Assembly (NCBI GenBank): GCA_020848015.1
Contig: JADLBA010000174.1
Location: forward strand, 1 to 28,224
DNA: 28,224 bases
Direction of reading: 5' to 3'
Source of the DNA: Crocinitomicaceae bacterium
GTDB taxonomy: Bacteria; Bacteroidota; Bacteroidia; Flavobacteriales_D; Sanyastnellaceae
Position 1 is the stretch's first letter; every line of letters starts with the position of its first letter. The position numbers were made by a program, and so were the translations under genes. The notes below the pieces were generated by a model. It made no database searches. It was not told the origin of the DNA and saw nothing but the letters and a program-made list of their open reading frames with translations. Shown piece by piece: positions 25,625-28,224 of the stretch.

Positions 25625-26140
25625 ATGCTAAACAAAAAAGTCGAAAAAGCACTCAATGAGCAGATCAAAATAGAGGCTCAGAGCAGCCAGGTGTATCTCG
25701 GTATGGCCTCTTGGGCGGAGCGGGCAGGTTTTCAGGGTTGCTCTGCTTTCCTTTACCTGCACAGCGATGAGGAAAGAGTCCACATGCTCAAGTTGATCAA
25801 GTTTGTCAATGACAGGGGAGGTGCTGCCATTATCCCCGAACTCAAACAACCAGAAAAAGATTACAAAAGTCTCCAAAACGTTTTCCAGCAATTGAATGAT
25901 CACGAAGAGTTTGTTACTCAGGAGATCAACGGAGTTGTAGATATCTGCCTTAGGGAAAAGGATTACACCACGCACAATTTTATGCAATGGTACGTGGCTG
26001 AGCAGATCGAGGAAGAAACCCTCGCCCGAAATATTCTCGATAAATTAAACCTCGTGGGCAACGACAAGGGAGCGCTTTATCTTTTTGACCGCGACCTCGC
26101 CGCTATCAAAGCATCGGGTTCAGGAACTCCTTCGAAATAA
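25625..26140 (+). CDS. ftnA: non-heme bacterial ferritin
   Basis: Stores iron as a mineral inside a 24-subunit shell, with a diiron ferroxidase centre oxidising Fe(II). At 171 residues it resembles E. coli FtnA (165) throughout. Ligands line up at the same numbers: Glu17, Tyr24, Glu49/Glu50, His53, Glu94, Glu126, Gln127, Glu129 and Glu130, within NEQIKIEAQSSQVYLGMASW, HSDEERVHM and FMQWYVAEQIEEE. The C-terminal tail ASGSGTPSK is slightly longer than usual. It is probably monocistronic, with a promoter box upstream and a strong terminator right after it. Confidence 0.96.
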   Translation: MLNKKVEKALNEQIKIEAQSSQVYLGMASWAERAGFQGCSAFLYLHSDEERVHMLKLIKFVNDRGGAAIIPELKQPEKDYKSLQNVFQQLNDHEEFVTQEINGVVDICLREKDYTTHNFMQWYVAEQIEEETLARNILDKLNLVGNDKGALYLFDRDLAAIKASGSGTPSK

Positions 26141-26167
26141 GCCCACTTTCCCTACAAAATATCTTAT

Positions 26168-26197
26168 AACTGCCCCTGTTAAGGGGCAGTTTTTTTT
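26168..26197 (+). terminator. intrinsic terminator after ferritin
   Basis: Perfect 9-bp stem AACTGCCCC / GGGGCAGTT with a 6-nt loop (TGTTAA), followed directly by a run of T to 26197. It begins 27 nt after the ferritin stop. This is the clearest terminator in the window. Confidence 0.93.
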
Positions 26198-26223
26198 CCA
26201 TTTTTTTTAATCCTCTGCTCAAT

Positions 26224-26255
26224 AAAGTACCGGTATTTTCCATCCGATGTACTTT
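26224..26255. other. second hairpin upstream of the yfiR-like gene
   Basis: AAAGTAC-CGG (26224-26233) can pair with CCG-(AT)-GTACTTT (26244-26255): ten base pairs with a 2-nt bulge and a 10-nt loop. A pyrimidine-rich stretch follows on the plus strand but no clean T-run. It may be a backup terminator or a leader structure for the next operon. Confidence 0.35.
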
Positions 26256-26379
26256 CCCTTTTCTCTGCTCTCCTCCAAGAAGAAATTTCAACACATGAAG
26301 GTGAAGAAGAAAGAAAAAAGTTCGAGTAACCACCGGTTGACAACAATAGATTCGTAAAAGGGAATTTTTTAACCTGATC

Positions 26380-26913
26380 TTGAGCAAACGGGGACTTTTT
26401 ATATTTCTGCTTTCTGTTGTTTTCCTCGGCTACGGGAACATTTTATGTGCCCAAAAAATTGAAGAGAGCGATACACGCGGAATGATACAGGCAAACTTCC
26501 TGTACCAGTTTGCCGCCAATAACAACTGGCCTGTAGCCGCACGCAGCGGGAAGTTTACGATCGGAATACTCGGAAATACCTCCGTTTTCGATCAAATGTC
26601 GGAAAAGTATGCGGCAAAACCGATTGGTACGCAAACCATCGAAATCGTGAAGCTCACCAGCATCTCCGATAACCGGTTCTTTCATATTCTCTACATAGAT
26701 AAATCAAAAAAGTCGGAACTGACTAAGGCGGTGAAAGAGTATAAAACAAAGAATACTCTGATCGTAACAAACTGGGAAGGGGCAATGCAGGCAGGAGCAC
26801 AGATCAACTTCAAGACGATAGATGGCAACATCCGGTACGAACTCGATGATGCTTCAATGAAGGAAAAAAAGATAACTGCGGGAGTTAAAATATTACAATG
26901 GAAAGTAGAATAA
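26380..26913 (+). CDS. YfiR-like periplasmic protein (DUF4154 family)
   Basis: A 177-residue exported protein. The signal peptide is roughly residues 1-24 (KRGLFIFLLSVVFLGYGNILCAQ). The mature part fits the YfiR/DUF4154 pattern: QANFLYQFAANNNWP early, FTIGILGNTSVFDQM, a middle FFHILYIDKSKKSEL, NTLIVTNWEGAMQAGAQINFKTIDGNIRYELD, and a final ITAGVKILQWKVE. In Pseudomonas YfiR restrains the diguanylate cyclase YfiN; the mature part here has no cysteines, unlike that protein. No ATG fits, so the start is taken as TTG 26380. It ends one base before the next gene, and the third gene encodes a membrane sensor, so a periplasmic sensing role is likely. Confidence 0.8.
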   Translation: MSKRGLFIFLLSVVFLGYGNILCAQKIEESDTRGMIQANFLYQFAANNNWPVAARSGKFTIGILGNTSVFDQMSEKYAAKPIGTQTIEIVKLTSISDNRFFHILYIDKSKKSELTKAVKEYKTKNTLIVTNWEGAMQAGAQINFKTIDGNIRYELDDASMKEKKITAGVKILQWKVE

Positions 26914-26914
26914 C

Positions 26915-27823
26915 ATGAACACGCGGATACTCTTCATATTGCTGATCTGGTTGGCAAAGACTACCGGTGTAGCCGCGCAGAGCCTCCCCCTCACCAACGA
27001 GGCAGCCCGTCTTTGCCAGGAAAAAAAATATACCGAAGCAAAAGCCACCATTGAAAAGGCCATCAACAGTACAGATGAAGGCGGTGATGCCTACGCCTGG
27101 TATGTAAGGGGATATATCTATAAAGAAATATATAAAGAAAAGGAACAGCAATTGCGCAACAGCGAGTACCGCGAAACGTCCGTGATATCCTTTGAAAAAT
27201 GTATCACGATAGAACCCGCCGGCAAGTATGATACAATGGCCAGAACCGCGTTGAAGTATCTTGCTACTACTTATTTTAATGATGCATTGAAAAGGACAAG
27301 AGAGATAGACCGCAATAATGAAAAAGATCCGGAAGTCATTTTCACGCGGTTCACCGAAGTGATGAAACTTGCCGATCCCGGAACATCTCTCAAAGAGTAT
27401 GAAACAGAACTTTGGAAAAGCCTTGCACAAAGCCACTACAAGTTGTGGCAAAAAAATACAGCGGATATTTATCATGCCAACCGGTCAGCGGAATTTTACC
27501 AGATGGTTCTCAGAGAGAATCCGGCAGATTGCGAGGCTGGGTTCAATCTCGCTATACTCTTTTACAATCAGGGAGTATATAAAATAAGAATGATTGACAG
27601 CGGAACAGACATCAGCCAGCTTATAATGATTCAGGACGAAAGTATCCGGCTGTTCAGAGAGTCAATGCCTTATGCTTCCACCAGTTTTGAGTCTTGTCCG
27701 AAAAAAATAGAACACTATAAAGCTCTCATGTACATCAACCGTGCGTTGGGTCGTGAAGATATCTACGAACAATTGCTTCTCGAATCGGAAGAGCTCGTAA
27801 AACAGGGCAAGCTAAAAAATTGA
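26915..27823 (+). CDS. secreted TPR-like helical repeat protein
   Basis: A 302-residue protein with a signal peptide (about 1-22, ending GVAAQS). The mature part is almost all helical with TPR-like units: ARLCQEKKYTEAKATIEKAI, AYAWYVRGYIYKEIYKEK, YLATTYFNDALKR, AEFYQMVLRENPADCEAGFNLAILFYNQGVYK and a final IEHYKALMYINRALGRED. Such proteins act as scaffolds; no catalytic motif is seen. It lies between the YfiR-like gene and a membrane sensor, with gaps of one and seven bases, and would share their periplasmic or cell-envelope location. The specific function is unknown. Confidence 0.75.
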   Translation: MNTRILFILLIWLAKTTGVAAQSLPLTNEAARLCQEKKYTEAKATIEKAINSTDEGGDAYAWYVRGYIYKEIYKEKEQQLRNSEYRETSVISFEKCITIEPAGKYDTMARTALKYLATTYFNDALKRTREIDRNNEKDPEVIFTRFTEVMKLADPGTSLKEYETELWKSLAQSHYKLWQKNTADIYHANRSAEFYQMVLRENPADCEAGFNLAILFYNQGVYKIRMIDSGTDISQLIMIQDESIRLFRESMPYASTSFESCPKKIEHYKALMYINRALGREDIYEQLLLESEELVKQGKLKN

Positions 27824-27830
27824 TAGGGGA

Positions 27831-28224
27831 ATGAGGCAGTTCCGTTTTACCATTTCAAGAAAACTCGGCATCGGTTTCGGACTCATCATCCTCATTGCTG
27901 CATTCGTTTTTCTGCTTACCAACATTACACTCAACGAGAGTCGAGACATCAACCAGCGAATCAACCAGGAATACGCCCCATCACTCAAAGCACTGAGCAA
28001 ATTAGATGCATTGCTGCTGAGGAGTCAAGACCTTGCACGCCAATGGACATTTGTACAACGCATAGATAATCACCGCGACCGGAGAGAATTTAAGTTAATC
28101 ACTGATTCGCTGATACCTAAGCAACTGGAAGAGGTAAAAAAATATTCCGTTTACTGGCCTGTTGATGAGCGCGAGAACTCTGAAAAACTGGAGGCTGATG
28201 TTATCTCACTCATTGTTTATTACA
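27831..28224 (+). CDS. membrane sensor protein, N-terminal part (runs off the window)
   Basis: Only 131 codons are visible. A basic start (MRQFRFTISRKL) leads into one transmembrane helix (about 13-32, GIGFGLIILIAAFVFLLTNI), then a long hydrophilic helical region (NQRINQEYAPSLKALSKLDALLLRSQDLARQW...) that looks like a four-helix-bundle periplasmic sensor domain. This layout is typical of the front of histidine kinases, chemoreceptors or cyclases, which end beyond the edge. It starts 7 nt after the TPR-like gene, so it belongs to the same operon. Which output domain it has cannot be decided here. Confidence 0.75.
   Translation, partial: MRQFRFTISRKLGIGFGLIILIAAFVFLLTNITLNESRDINQRINQEYAPSLKALSKLDALLLRSQDLARQWTFVQRIDNHRDRREFKLITDSLIPKQLEEVKKYSVYWPVDERENSEKLEADVISLIVYY

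Overview
The window reads as chromosomal DNA of a Bacteroidota bacterium, moderately AT-rich. The evidence is the acpP-fabF-rnc gene order, matches to the Bacteroidota promoter box TAnnTTTG upstream of acpP and the ferritin gene, few Shine-Dalgarno sites, and the style of the proteins. No rRNA, tRNA, CRISPR array, transposase or phage gene was seen.

Left part (1-4500): the last codons of an unidentified rightward gene, a 370-nt convergent gap, then on the minus strand a class-3-type aldehyde dehydrogenase with a TetR-family regulator upstream of it. The TetR gene is divergent from yqeY, and a clean AT-rich palindrome (2603-2623) lies between them. yqeY is followed by a retropepsin-like RimB-type protease gene, which converges on rimK, an ATP-grasp glutamate ligase. 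These two enzymes are expected to act oppositely on ribosomal protein S6.

Middle part (4553-20495, all minus strand): a surface-polysaccharide cluster, read from right to left. It starts with an unrecognised protein with GT-B-like features. A WbpB/WbpD/WbpE-like trio follows (Gfo/Idh/MocA oxidoreductase, left-handed beta-helix acyltransferase, DegT aminotransferase), fitting a diacetamido-sugar nucleotide. Then come two glycosyltransferases, a nucleotide-sugar 6-dehydrogenase, a third glycosyltransferase, an O-acyltransferase, a Wzy-type polymerase, a fourth glycosyltransferase, an AsnB-type amidotransferase, a small three-helix membrane protein and a fifth glycosyltransferase. Most genes overlap or nearly touch, so one or a few long transcripts are likely. 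A uronic-acid-forming dehydrogenase together with an AsnB homologue suggests an amidated uronic acid in the product. No flippase, initiating sugar-phosphate transferase or Wza/Wzc export gene is present.

Right part (20753-28224, plus strand): acpP, fabF and rnc (fatty-acid elongation and RNase III), then kbl (threonine/glycine metabolism) overlapping an FAD-dependent oxidoreductase, then a ferritin with its own promoter and a strong terminator. The window closes with a YfiR-like periplasmic protein, a secreted TPR-like protein and the start of a membrane sensor, probably one signalling operon.

The most striking anomaly is acpP: the reading frame is normal over 78 codons except for a TAA at codon 50, where a Glu codon is expected. 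This essential gene is therefore either broken here or affected by a sequencing error.
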